Positions 8,344 to 15,558 of a stretch of DNA of 33,760 nt are shown in pieces. The notes under the pieces were generated by a model that searched no databases, was not told the DNA's origin, and saw only the letters and a program-made list of their open reading frames with translations. The stretch is from the NCBI GenBank assembly GCA_020831535.1, contig JAFIGF010000245.1, forward strand, positions 1-33,760, in the 5' to 3' direction. Both the position numbers and the translations under genes were made by a program. The stretch is from Opitutales bacterium. Lineage in GTDB: Bacteria; Verrucomicrobiota; Verrucomicrobiia; Opitutales; T3Sed10-336. How positions within the stretch are numbered: position 1 is the stretch's first letter; each line of letters opens with the position of its first letter.

Positions 8344-9678
8344 ATGACGGTCTTTTTGCTAATCCTGGTTGCTCTATGGGCGGTCTTCAGCACCTTTGCC
8401 TGGATCAAGGGTAAGCGATTGGCAAAACAACTTCTGGAAGCATTGAAAGACCGCCAAGCCTATCTTCCGATCCGTTTAAAACCAGAGGGGGGCAACCGAA
8501 TCTGGTTTGATCTGATTGACCGTCTCAACGACATCATCCGCGAGAACCGCCGTCTGGAGCGCGAGCGCTCCACCCAAATCGGCCGTTTGCAGGCAACTTT
8601 AGAGAGCATACAGGAAGCCGTATTGATCGTTGACGACAGCAATGAAGCCGTTTTGACCAATCCGGCCTTCGACCGACTCTTCGCTTCCACCACACCGTCG
8701 GAGAGCCTGCCGACCGGAATATTCCGGCAGAGCGGGTTTCTTTCGTTTATGGAGGAGGTTCGCCGAAACAAAAACCCGGGGCAAAAGGAAATTGAATTCA
8801 CCCGTCCCAGTGGGTTACCGCTCTGGTTTGAAATCACCGGCTCGGCAATTCCCGGGTTTAAGCGAAAGGACAAACCCCTCCATTTATTCGTCCTACATGA
8901 TATCACCCGTCTGAAACAACTCGAATCAGTCCGCAAGGAATTTGTGGCCAATGTTTCGCACGAGCTTCGCACCCCGCTCAGTATTGTGAAAGGGTACACC
9001 GAGACTTTGGTGGATGATCCCGGTATCCCCTCCGAACAAAGAAAAGCCTTTTTGGAAACCATTCACAAACACACGGACCGGCTGATTTTCCTTTTGGAGG
9101 ATCTCCTTGCGCTGTCCCGGTTGGAGGGGAGAAACCCCAAGATGCAATGGGAAGAGATGGACCTACGGGAGCTGATTCAACAGATCGCCAACGATTACCA
9201 AACTTCCGGTATTGCCAGAGGAAGGTCTATTGACACCCATATTCCCAATGAAGCGGCCCGGGTCAAAATCGATGTGGCGAAGATACGTCAGGTCCTGGAA
9301 AACCTCCTCGATAACGCCATCAAGTACACTCCGGAGAACAAGCCCATAGAGATGAGTGTTGCCAAAAAACCCGGGGGTTGGATCCTCACACTCCAGGACC
9401 ACGGACAAGGGATCGCCGCAAAGCATTTGCCGCATTTGTTCGAACGCTTTTATCGAGTGGACAAAGGACGTTCCCGGGATAAAGGCGGAACCGGCCTTGG
9501 GTTGAGCATCGTCAAACACATAATCCTCCTCCACGGAGGCACCGTCGAAGCCCGGAGCCGTATTGGCGAAGGAACGACAATGGTCATCACCCTTCCGGAA
9601 GATCCTCCCCGGGCCATAAAGCGGAAGCAAAAACCGCAATCCGAAAAAATTCCGTTTTTCCAAATTGGTACCAGGTAA
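8344..9678 (+). CDS. phoR: Phosphate regulon sensor histidine kinase
   Basis: The protein has 444 residues. One hydrophobic helix (about residues 2-20) is followed by a basic linker, a PAS-like domain (about 80-190), the HisKA H-box with H206 (NVSHELRTPLS), an N-box (ENLLDNAIKYTPENK) and G-boxes (DHGQGIA, GGTGLGLSIVKH). It would autophosphorylate and transfer phosphate to PhoB when phosphate is scarce. No extracytoplasmic sensor domain is visible, so, as in enteric PhoR, sensing would have to come through PstSCAB and PhoU by contact with the PAS/linker region (established for E. coli, inferred here). The start ATG is 1 bp after the phoB stop, so the two are translationally coupled. A longer in-frame start within phoB adds residues before the membrane helix and is less likely. 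Confidence 0.92.
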   Translation: MTVFLLILVALWAVFSTFAWIKGKRLAKQLLEALKDRQAYLPIRLKPEGGNRIWFDLIDRLNDIIRENRRLERERSTQIGRLQATLESIQEAVLIVDDSNEAVLTNPAFDRLFASTTPSESLPTGIFRQSGFLSFMEEVRRNKNPGQKEIEFTRPSGLPLWFEITGSAIPGFKRKDKPLHLFVLHDITRLKQLESVRKEFVANVSHELRTPLSIVKGYTETLVDDPGIPSEQRKAFLETIHKHTDRLIFLLEDLLALSRLEGRNPKMQWEEMDLRELIQQIANDYQTSGIARGRSIDTHIPNEAARVKIDVAKIRQVLENLLDNAIKYTPENKPIEMSVAKKPGGWILTLQDHGQGIAAKHLPHLFERFYRVDKGRSRDKGGTGLGLSIVKHIILLHGGTVEARSRIGEGTTMVITLPEDPPRAIKRKQKPQSEKIPFFQIGTR

Positions 9679-10124
9679 GGGGATAAGAACGCCGCCGTTG
9701 CGGTGAGACCGTTCGGTGTATTTTTACGTGGACCCTGAGTAAATCCAACAATGGATATTTTGGCTATCCCGTGCCGATAAGCACCTTGGGCTGCGACAAT
9801 GCCCTGAGCCCGTCGGAAGGGCGGCAAGCCTCTTGCCGCTTTCTCCAACCGCAGCCTGCTGCGGCGTTGCCGGACAATACGGTTCGCCAGAAAGGCTGGC
9901 TCACAAAAAGCGGTCCCGTCAGAACGGGACCTCAGTCCTAGGACGGCTTCGCCGTCGAATGGGGAACCGCCTTTTGGGTGTGCCTGCGCGAACCTTTGGC
10001 TGGAGCGGTCCTCTTTACAGACGAAGGCCCTGCCGGCGCAAGGGCCGAGAATTCACCTTCCTGTAACATTCCCGGAGCGAAATCCCTTGTTCTCGCCTCA
10101 GAAGAGGCGGACATTGGAGATCCT
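9679..10124. repeat. Gene-free gap with a cluster of palindromic REP-like hairpins
   Basis: The 446 bp between phoR and the GT4 gene hold several short perfect hairpins: GCGGCAAG/CTTGCCGC (9821-9839), CCGCAG/CTGCGG (9849-9864), GGTCCCGT/ACGGGACC (9912-9931) and GACGG-CTTCG-CCGTC (9942-9956). None is followed by a T run. They look like dispersed extragenic palindromes. I see no coding gene; the small ORFs here follow the hairpin composition. Confidence 0.6.
10051..10067 (+). promoter_or_regulatory. Weak Pho-box candidate upstream of the GT4 gene
   Basis: ATTCAC (10051-10056) and TGTAAC (10062-10067) are 11 bp apart, the second followed by ATT as in several stronger boxes. The first half-site matches only the TCAC part. 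The distance to the start is 57 bp. This could be chance. Confidence 0.3.
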
Positions 10125-11270
10125 ATGGATAAACTGTCCCTGGTCGTCGTAACCGAAACCTTCCCCCCGGAAATCAATGGAGTGGCCATGACCTGGGGAC
10201 GGTTGATCCACCAACTACATGATCAGGGGGTTAGGCTTTTATTGGTCCGACCGGCTTTGCCCGGGAACCGGCACTTGGAATTTCCTTTACCCAACATAGA
10301 ATCGGTTTTGGTGAAAAGTATTCCCTTGCCCAAATATCCCGACCTGCGAGCCGGTTTGCCTTGTGGCCGCTTGCTGCGCAAAACCCTGGCTGATTTTAAG
10401 CCGGATCTGGTACACGTCGTGACCGAGGGACTTCTGGGGTGGAGTGCCCTCCGGGCGGCGAAAAAACTCTCCCTGCCGGTAACGTCCAGCTTTCACACCA
10501 ATTTCCATGCCTATGGCAAGCACTACGGGCTGGGCTTTCTGCGTAAAGTCGGCCTTTGCTATCTACGGACCTTTCACAACCGAACCCTGAAAACCTTTCC
10601 GCCGACGCAGGAAATGTGCGATAGTCTAGCCAAGGAAGGGTTTCAAAATCTGGGCATTCTGGGTCGCGGGGTGGATACTGAGCTTTTTCATCCCAACAAA
10701 CGCAGCCTATCCTTACGGGAGAAATGGAACGCCCCGGATAATATTCCGGTTTGCCTTTATGTCGGGCGTATGGCGGCGGAAAAAAATCTGAGCTTAGCCG
10801 TTAAAGCCTTTCGTCATTTTCAGAAATCCCACCCACCCGCCAAAATGGTCTTTGTCGGAGACGGCCCGGCCAGAGCGAAGATCCAAAAAAACAATCCGGA
10901 TTGTTTTTTTGCCGGGATGCAGAAAGGCGAGACCCTGGCCGAGCATTATGCCAGCGGGGATATTCTCCTCGCCCCCAGCATCACCGAAACCTTTGGCAAT
11001 ATCGTCACCGAGGGAATGGCCTCGGGTTTAGCCGTTGTCACCTTCGATTATGCGGCCGGACGCCAGCACATTCAATCCGGGCAAAACGGATTTCTGGCAG
11101 CCTATGACAATAATGACGAATACCTGCAGTGCCTGGAAAAACTCCCTCCGCTCGAAGAGTTGGGGGCTTTGCGAAAAAACGCCCGCCAGACGGCAGAAAA
11201 CCTGTCCTGGCAAAATATTGCTGAGAAATTCCAAAAAGATCTCCACGTTGTTATTCAAAACCGGTCATGA
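10125..11270 (+). CDS. GT4-family glycosyltransferase, lipid (diacylglycerol) glycosyltransferase type
   Basis: The protein has 381 residues. The N-terminus LVVVTETFPPEINGVAM and the central HVVTEGLLGWSALRAAKKL plus SSFHTNFHAYGKHYGLGFL belong to the GT4 group that includes SqdX, MgtA-like mannosyltransferases and Agt, the diacylglycerol glycosyltransferase induced in phosphate-starved Agrobacterium. The C-lobe carries GRGVDTELFHP, YVGRMAAEKNLS and the EX7E motif E288-E296 in ETFGNIVTEGMASG. The start ATG at 10125 has a modest GGAG 5 bp upstream. The stop overlaps the start of the next gene by 4 bp, so the two are coupled. Established for relatives: transfer of a sugar from a nucleotide donor to diacylglycerol at the inner membrane. 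Inferred here: synthesis of a phosphorus-free glycolipid during phosphate starvation, because of phoBR upstream and the PlcP-like gene downstream. The donor sugar cannot be told. Confidence 0.88.
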   Translation: MDKLSLVVVTETFPPEINGVAMTWGRLIHQLHDQGVRLLLVRPALPGNRHLEFPLPNIESVLVKSIPLPKYPDLRAGLPCGRLLRKTLADFKPDLVHVVTEGLLGWSALRAAKKLSLPVTSSFHTNFHAYGKHYGLGFLRKVGLCYLRTFHNRTLKTFPPTQEMCDSLAKEGFQNLGILGRGVDTELFHPNKRSLSLREKWNAPDNIPVCLYVGRMAAEKNLSLAVKAFRHFQKSHPPAKMVFVGDGPARAKIQKNNPDCFFAGMQKGETLAEHYASGDILLAPSITETFGNIVTEGMASGLAVVTFDYAAGRQHIQSGQNGFLAAYDNNDEYLQCLEKLPPLEELGALRKNARQTAENLSWQNIAEKFQKDLHVVIQNRS

Positions 11271-12166
11271 AAATTTTAGTTCTCCTTAACCCTTGTTCGG
11301 GGAAAATGCTCAAGACCTACCCGAAGGTTATCGCCCGCATCGAAGCCTTTGGTCAAAACGCTGGTTGGGATTTGCACATCAAAACATCCGAATCCCGCGG
11401 TCATTGCCGGAAACTGGCGATCCAGGCAGCGGAAGAAAAGCAATGGGACATTATCGCTTCCTGCGGGGGCGACGGGACTCTCAACGAAGTCGCCGGCGGT
11501 CTGGTCAACACCTCCCAAACCTTTGCCATTCTTCCCATGGGAACCGGCAACGGGCTGGCGCGCCACTTGGGGATTCCCCTGAATCTGGAAAAAGCCCTGA
11601 GCGTGCTGAAAGATCCCCGCATTGTTTCGATCGACACCGGGACGGCCAACGGGGAATTCTTTTGCAACGCCGCTGGCATGGGCTTTGACGCCTACGTGGC
11701 CCAGGAGTTTAATGCCATTACCGGGCGCCACCAATGGGCCTATATCAAAGCGACCCTTGGCTGTTTGCGAAGATACCGCCCCCGGACCTTTTATTTCGGC
11801 AAAAAAACCCCCGAGGCACGGGAGGTTAAAGGATTCTTATTCACCATTGCCAATGGGTCCCAGTACGGAATGAATGCCCGTATTGCCCCCGGGGCGTCGG
11901 TTCAGAATGGCAAACTGGATGTCGTCGGAGTCCCCCTGGGGAGCCCCTGGGCTGCCTTGCCCGCCATTGTTCGCATGTTTTGCGGAACGCTAACCAAGTC
12001 CCCCAAGGTGTTTTTCGAGCGGACCGAAAGTATCCATATCTCTCATACAGGTGAAAATGTATTTCATGTCGATGGGGAAGTCCGGTCATATGAAGACGAA
12101 GTTCACTTTGCCTGCCAGCCCGAATCCCTGAAAATCTGTCTGCCCCAAACGGAGCGGTCCATTTAG
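11267..12166 (+). CDS. Diacylglycerol kinase-family lipid kinase (YegS/DgkB type)
   Basis: The protein has 299 residues, usual for the DAGK catalytic family. It shows LVLLNPCSGK at the N-terminus, the ATP-binding GGDGTLNEV (67-75), and GTGNGLARHLGIP (92-104), with the second-domain strand FFCNAAGMGFDAYVA and the C-terminal acidic VDGEV. Members phosphorylate diacylglycerol or related lipids with ATP in the cytoplasm at the membrane. It starts inside the last codons of the glycosyltransferase (ATGA overlap), so the two are made together. Diacylglycerol would be the common substrate: glycosylated by the neighbour, or returned by this kinase to phosphatidate. That reading is inference; sphingoid-type or phosphatidylglycerol kinases share the fold. 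Confidence 0.88.
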   Translation: MKILVLLNPCSGKMLKTYPKVIARIEAFGQNAGWDLHIKTSESRGHCRKLAIQAAEEKQWDIIASCGGDGTLNEVAGGLVNTSQTFAILPMGTGNGLARHLGIPLNLEKALSVLKDPRIVSIDTGTANGEFFCNAAGMGFDAYVAQEFNAITGRHQWAYIKATLGCLRRYRPRTFYFGKKTPEAREVKGFLFTIANGSQYGMNARIAPGASVQNGKLDVVGVPLGSPWAALPAIVRMFCGTLTKSPKVFFERTESIHISHTGENVFHVDGEVRSYEDEVHFACQPESLKICLPQTERSI

Positions 12167-12230
12167 ATTCTTTCGGGGAGAATTTCAAAGAGGGTGCGTT
12201 TGGGAACGATTGGTCGGGTTGAGGGGAAAT

Positions 12231-12259
12231 AAAGTAAGAAGTAAGGTCGAAGACGGCGT
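12231..12259 (+). repeat. Dispersed 29-bp word, copy 1 (left end of island)
   Basis: The word begins AAAGTAAGAAG, continues AAGGTCGAAGACGGCGT, and matches the reverse complement of 13401-13429 at 27 of 29 positions by my reading. A third copy of its inner part lies after phoU. Confidence 0.75.
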
Positions 12260-12342
12260 AGCAATTAAGACTTAAGAAAAACAGCCGGGAGCGAAGGGAT
12301 GAGGGGTGAAGGTTGGGGGATGAGGAAACAGCCGTATCTCTC

Positions 12343-12464
12343 ACGGAGGCACAAAGGCACGAAGAGGGACGGTAAGCGGGGACCTCGTGTCCCTGCGCGT
12401 AGTTCTTCAGTCCAAGGTACAGCTGCCCCCGCAACCTCCGACCGTCGTGGAACAGCCGGAGGAA
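12343..12464 (+). repeat. Direct duplication, copy 1
   Basis: About 122 bp beginning ACGGAGGCACAAAGGCACGA and ending CAGCCGGAGGAA. It matches 12742-12871 almost base for base apart from one indel where the second copy has an extra palindrome (CCGCTTGGCGGG). Confidence 0.85.
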
Positions 12465-12741
12465 CCACCAATGGACACTAATAAACACGAATTGATGTAG
12501 AAAGGAAACAAAACAACCGATTTCAAACAGCCGTATCTCGCGCGGAGACGCAGAGGCGCAGAGGAGGAAGTGGAAAGAAAACAGCCGGGGAAATAAAGTA
12601 GCTGCGGTCTTTAGCCGCAGTTCGGTGAGGAAGAAACCGAAAGAAAAATCCCGATTCGCTTCATTCTTTTCCCTGCGGCGGGACTGGCTGCGCCAGCAGT
12701 TGGGCTCTCATCACCGCTTAGCGGGATTTCGCTGTGGCTCA

Positions 12742-12871
12742 ACGGAGGCACAAAGGCACGAAGAGGGAGGGTAAGCGGGGACCCCGCTTGGCGGGATCCC
12801 TGCGCGTAGTTCTTCAGTCCAAGGTACAGCTGCCCCCGCAACCTCCGACCGTCGTGGAACAGCCGGAGGAA
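12742..12871 (+). repeat. Direct duplication, copy 2
   Basis: About 130 bp, a near-identical copy of 12343-12464 with an inserted short palindrome around 12783-12799. The copies lie 400 bp apart. Confidence 0.85.
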
Positions 12872-13400
12872 GGACGCGTCGCGCGAAAGCTCAGCGGGAC
12901 GTTCGCTGAGCGCATATGCGTCACCCTAAGGGATAGGGCGGGCGTTTCAGCCCTTACGGAGGGGGGGTGCGTTTTTTGGGAGGGCGAGGGTCTCTCCGAG
13001 CTCGAGTGGTGGGGTTGAGGTGCGGGTTTTTGGCGGACGTTCATCTTCGGCTGTAGGGCTCGTGCTTGGCGCGATGCCGTCGCGGTGGTGACGGCTGGAA
13101 GGTCTTTGTATCGGAACGATTCTCAGTCTGCCTGCGCCAACCTTTGGTCAGAGCGGGCCACTTCACGGGCGGCACTCCGCCAAGCGGAGGCCCTACGAGT
13201 GAGCGGACGGTTTGCGTGCCTGGCTTGAAGCACTCACGCCGCGCAGGGATCCCGCCAAGCGGGCTCCCCGCTTGGGCCAACCGCGAGCGGGGGCCTTGTG
13301 CTATCTGTTGAGCCCCAGCGAAATCCCGCTAAGCGGCGGTTGAGCCCCAGCGAAATCCCGCCCCAGCGGGGTGCGCAATACTTTTGAACCCTCACCTGCC

Positions 13401-13429
13401 ACGCTGTCTTCGACCTTCCTTCTTACTTT
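13401..13429 (-). repeat. Dispersed 29-bp word, copy 2 (inverted, right end of island)
   Basis: This is the reverse complement of the word at 12231-12259 with about two mismatches. The two copies face each other across about 1.2 kb. Confidence 0.75.
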
Positions 13430-13575
13430 CTTCTTGCGGTCCGGATTCGTGACGGACGTTTCCGCGTAAGGTGAGCGTTAGGAGGAAAAGGTTTGTTACG
13501 GGAAGGTAAATTCTTTGATTTCAACGGGTTCCATACTCGCGAAAAGAAGATAAAAAGGTTAAGAATGAAAGCGTT

Positions 13576-14403
13576 ATGAAAAAAATCCGCCTAAAAACCT
13601 TGATCCTTTCGGATGTTCACTTGGGAACGGTTGATTGCAAAATAAGCGAGGTAAACCATCTCTTGAAAAACGTTAAATGCGAACGATTGATTCTGAACGG
13701 GGACATCATAGACGGGTGGCGGCTTCAACGTTCGGGAGGCTGGACCAAGGAACATTCACGCTTCGTTAGGCTGATCCTCAAGATGATCGAGAAAAAGGAT
13801 ACCGAGGTGATTTACCTGCGGGGAAACCACGATGACATTCTAACCCGGTTTCTGCCACTGGCTTTTGGAAATTTGCGAATTGTCGAAGAATACATTCACC
13901 AAACCGCGAAAGGGAATTATTTGGTTCTTCATGGGGACATTTTTGATGCGGTAACGATGAAAATGCCATTTATCTCTCATTTAGGCGATCTGGGTTACAA
14001 GTGGTTGCTGCGTTTGAACCGCTTGTACAACCGTTTCCGTTCCTGGCGTGGAAAAGAGTATTTTTCCCTGAGCAAGGTGATCAAAGCCCGGGTGAAAAGC
14101 GCGGTCAGCTTTGTCTCCAAATATGAGGACCACTTGGTCACCCGGGCACGCAAGAAGGATTGCGTCGGGGTTATCTGCGGACACATCCATACCCCCGATG
14201 ATAAGCGGATCGAGGATATTCATTATCTGAATTCCGGGGACTGGGTGGAGTCCATGACGGGCCTGGCCGAAACCACCGACGGGACCTTTGAAATCATCCA
14301 CTGGGAGCAGTGGCGGGACCGTTTGCCCCCAATGAAACCCAACGAAGAGGAAGAGGGCGAAACCACCCCTCTGAGCTGGGACCATTTCAAGGAAGCCTCG
14401 TAA
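13576..14403 (+). CDS. plcP: Metallophosphoesterase, LpxH-like/PlcP family; predicted phosphate-stress phospholipase C
   Basis: The protein has 275 residues. Calcineurin-fold metal ligands are all present: SDVHLG (D13, H15), GDIIDGW (D43), GNHDD (N84, H85), HGD (119-121) and GHIHTP (H203, H205). It ends with NSGDWVES and EIIHWEQW, typical of the COG2908 subgroup annotated as UDP-2,3-diacylglucosamine pyrophosphatase. That subgroup contains PlcP, shown in rhizobia and marine heterotrophs to split phospholipid head groups under phosphate starvation, typically beside a GT4 glycosyltransferase. Here it sits between phoBR-GT4-DAGK and pst, so I prefer PlcP over LpxH. The alternative is a lipid A step: LpxH removes UMP from UDP-diacylglucosamine, and no other lipid A gene is nearby. 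No strong ribosome binding site is seen. The fold is certain; the substrate is inferred. Confidence 0.85.
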   Translation: MKKIRLKTLILSDVHLGTVDCKISEVNHLLKNVKCERLILNGDIIDGWRLQRSGGWTKEHSRFVRLILKMIEKKDTEVIYLRGNHDDILTRFLPLAFGNLRIVEEYIHQTAKGNYLVLHGDIFDAVTMKMPFISHLGDLGYKWLLRLNRLYNRFRSWRGKEYFSLSKVIKARVKSAVSFVSKYEDHLVTRARKKDCVGVICGHIHTPDDKRIEDIHYLNSGDWVESMTGLAETTDGTFEIIHWEQWRDRLPPMKPNEEEEGETTPLSWDHFKEAS

Positions 14404-14444
14404 AAGTCGGAACTGCGGCTAAAGCGCGCAGCTACTTTGCGAGC

Positions 14445-14588
14445 GCATTCTCGGTAGCGCGGGGCTTCAGCCCGCGTTTGGGGCCGACGGGCCAAAGGGG
14501 GTTTCGGTTGGTGGATTCTCCACCCCTGTGGGATGGGACCTTTCGGGCGAGGTCGGAACTGCGGCTAAAGCGCGCAGCTACCGGGTTT
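14445..14588 (+). repeat. 143-bp direct repeat, left copy flanking the RAYT
   Basis: The repeat starts GCATTCTCGGTAGCGCGGGG and ends GCGCAGCTACCGGGTTT, and is nearly identical to 15242-15384. An extra partial copy of its right end (GTCGGAACTGCGGCTAAAGC..) lies just upstream at 14406-14435. Internal half-palindromes (TAGCGCGGGGCTTCAGCCCGCG) resemble REP sequences. Confidence 0.9.
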
Positions 14589-14646
14589 CGATTTTGTTCT
14601 TTGCAAGAGAATCTAAAAGTGCTAATTGACTTTTCCTAAAGTTCAC

Positions 14647-15240
14647 ATGGTGGGTCCTAGAACAAAATCATTTTGGCGTGCTCAACTTCCTCATTGGGAA
14701 ATTGACGGAGGGAGCTATTTCGTGACTATCCGATGCGCTGGCAGTCTCCCGAAAAATATTGCTGAAAGAGCCAAAACGATTCTACGGGATTTACAAGAAT
14801 TCGAACCAGATTCTGAAGGTTTCCTTAAAGTCCAGAGGCGCTATTTTCAAACGACGGAGAAATATTTGGATAAAGGGCAAGGCTTTTGCCCCTTTCGTGA
14901 TTCACGCTGTTGCGAAGTGATCTTGGAAAAATTGGAAGCTTTGGAAGGGAAAGGTTGGAATTTGCGGCATTTCGCTATTTTGCCAAATCACCTTCATGTC
15001 CTCATGAGCACTACAATATCCGCAGACCCAATGAAGTCGGTTTGGCCAAGGTGGAAAGGTATCACGGCGAGGGAGTGTAACCGAATCCTCGGAAGAAGTG
15101 GACCCTTCTGGCAACGAGAGTGGTTTGATCGATGGATGCGCGACGAAATGAATACCCAAAAAACAATCAAGTACATTCGCCAAAATCCGGTTAAAGCAGG
15201 ATTGGTTAAAAATTGGGAAGATTATCCTTGGGTAAAATAA
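14647..15240 (+). CDS. REP-associated tyrosine transposase (RAYT, Y1_Tnp/IS200-like)
   Basis: The protein has 197 residues from ATG 14647. An in-frame TTG at 14626 adds seven residues and is less likely. It has the HUH metal motif H115-L-H117 in ILPNHLHVLM and a C-terminal segment FWQREWFDRWMRD..TIKYIRQNPVKAGLV in which Y176 is the likely nucleophile. RAYTs cut and join single-stranded DNA at REP hairpins and are thought to spread them; most are immobile housekeeping-like domesticated genes. By eye its base composition is more AT-rich than its neighbours, consistent with a different history. It lies between two direct copies of a REP-like repeat, and all between plcP and pstS. Confidence 0.9.
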   Translation: MVGPRTKSFWRAQLPHWEIDGGSYFVTIRCAGSLPKNIAERAKTILRDLQEFEPDSEGFLKVQRRYFQTTEKYLDKGQGFCPFRDSRCCEVILEKLEALEGKGWNLRHFAILPNHLHVLMSTTISADPMKSVWPRWKGITARECNRILGRSGPFWQREWFDRWMRDEMNTQKTIKYIRQNPVKAGLVKNWEDYPWVK

Positions 15241-15241
15241 G

Positions 15242-15384
15242 GCATTCTCGGTAGCGCGGGGCTTCAGCCTGCGTTTGGGCCGACGGGCCAAAGGAGTTTC
15301 GGTTGGTGGATTCCCCACCCCTGTGGGAAGGGACCTTTTGGGCGAGGTCGGAACTGCGGCTAAAGCGCGCAGCTACCGGGTTTT
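15242..15384 (+). repeat. 143-bp direct repeat, right copy flanking the RAYT
   Basis: This is the second copy of the repeat at 14445-14588, with only scattered substitutions (for example CAGCCT for CAGCCC). It starts two bases after the transposase stop and ends 14 bp before the distal Pho pair of pstS. Confidence 0.9.
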
Positions 15385-15397
15385 CACCTCGGAGGTT

Positions 15398-15414
15398 CGT
15401 CACCATAACGTAAC
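15398..15414 (+). promoter_or_regulatory. Putative distal Pho box upstream of pstS
   Basis: CGTCAC (15398-15403) and CGTAAC (15409-15414) are 11 bp apart and followed by ATT. It lies 56 bp before the proximal triad and could give cooperative binding. Confidence 0.5.
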
Positions 15415-15469
15415 ATTAGAAATCTTGCCTGAAAGAGGGAAAAAAGAAAAATCCAGTTTGTTCCCGCTT

Positions 15470-15497
15470 TGTAACTTCCGCGCCATAATTTCGTAAC
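15470..15497 (+). promoter_or_regulatory. Putative Pho box (three half-sites) of the pst operon
   Basis: TGTAAC (15470-15475), CGCCAT (15481-15486) and CGTAAC (15492-15497) are at exactly 11-bp phase, and TATAGT (15506-15511) follows 8 bp later as a likely -10. Its position 62 bp before the pstS start makes it the anchor for calling this motif a PhoB site. Confidence 0.75.
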
Positions 15498-15558
15498 AAT
15501 CAATCTATAGTATTTGGCTCATCGCGCAATCCTGCGCTTTCAACCACAACTAATCGCT

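Larger units (their letters stand above)
12167..13575. repeat. Repeat island without credible genes (about 1.4 kb)
   Basis: The gap between the lipid kinase and the phosphoesterase consists largely of repeated and palindromic DNA. It holds a direct duplication (12343-12464 and 12742-12871), many imperfect palindromes built on CCCGCTTAGCGGG or CCCGCCAAGCGGG (12714, 12783, 13249, 13330, 13359), and two inverted copies of a 29-bp word near its ends (12231-12259 and 13401-13429). ORFs of 60-94 codons here are artefacts of the repeats. A small cluster with the sequence CGTAAG-N5-CGTTAG (13465-13481) resembles a Pho pair but poorly. Confidence 0.75.

Noticed and set aside
12734-13311. ORFs of 76-94 codons in the repeat island
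   Set aside because: They overlap duplicated and palindromic DNA, differ in frame between the copies and have no protein-like features.
12300-13400. CRISPR array
   Set aside because: The repeats are unequal in length and spacing, differ by indels, and no cas gene is present.
13465-13481. Pho box upstream of plcP (CGTAAG-N5-CGTTAG)
   Set aside because: The 11-bp phase is right, but each half-site lacks the final C and the middle CGCCAT is absent; too weak to list as a site.
13576-14403. LpxH (lipid A) as the primary call
   Set aside because: All metal motifs fit the family, but the position between phoBR-GT4-DAGK and pst, and the absence of lipid A genes, favour a PlcP-type role. LpxH is kept as the alternative.
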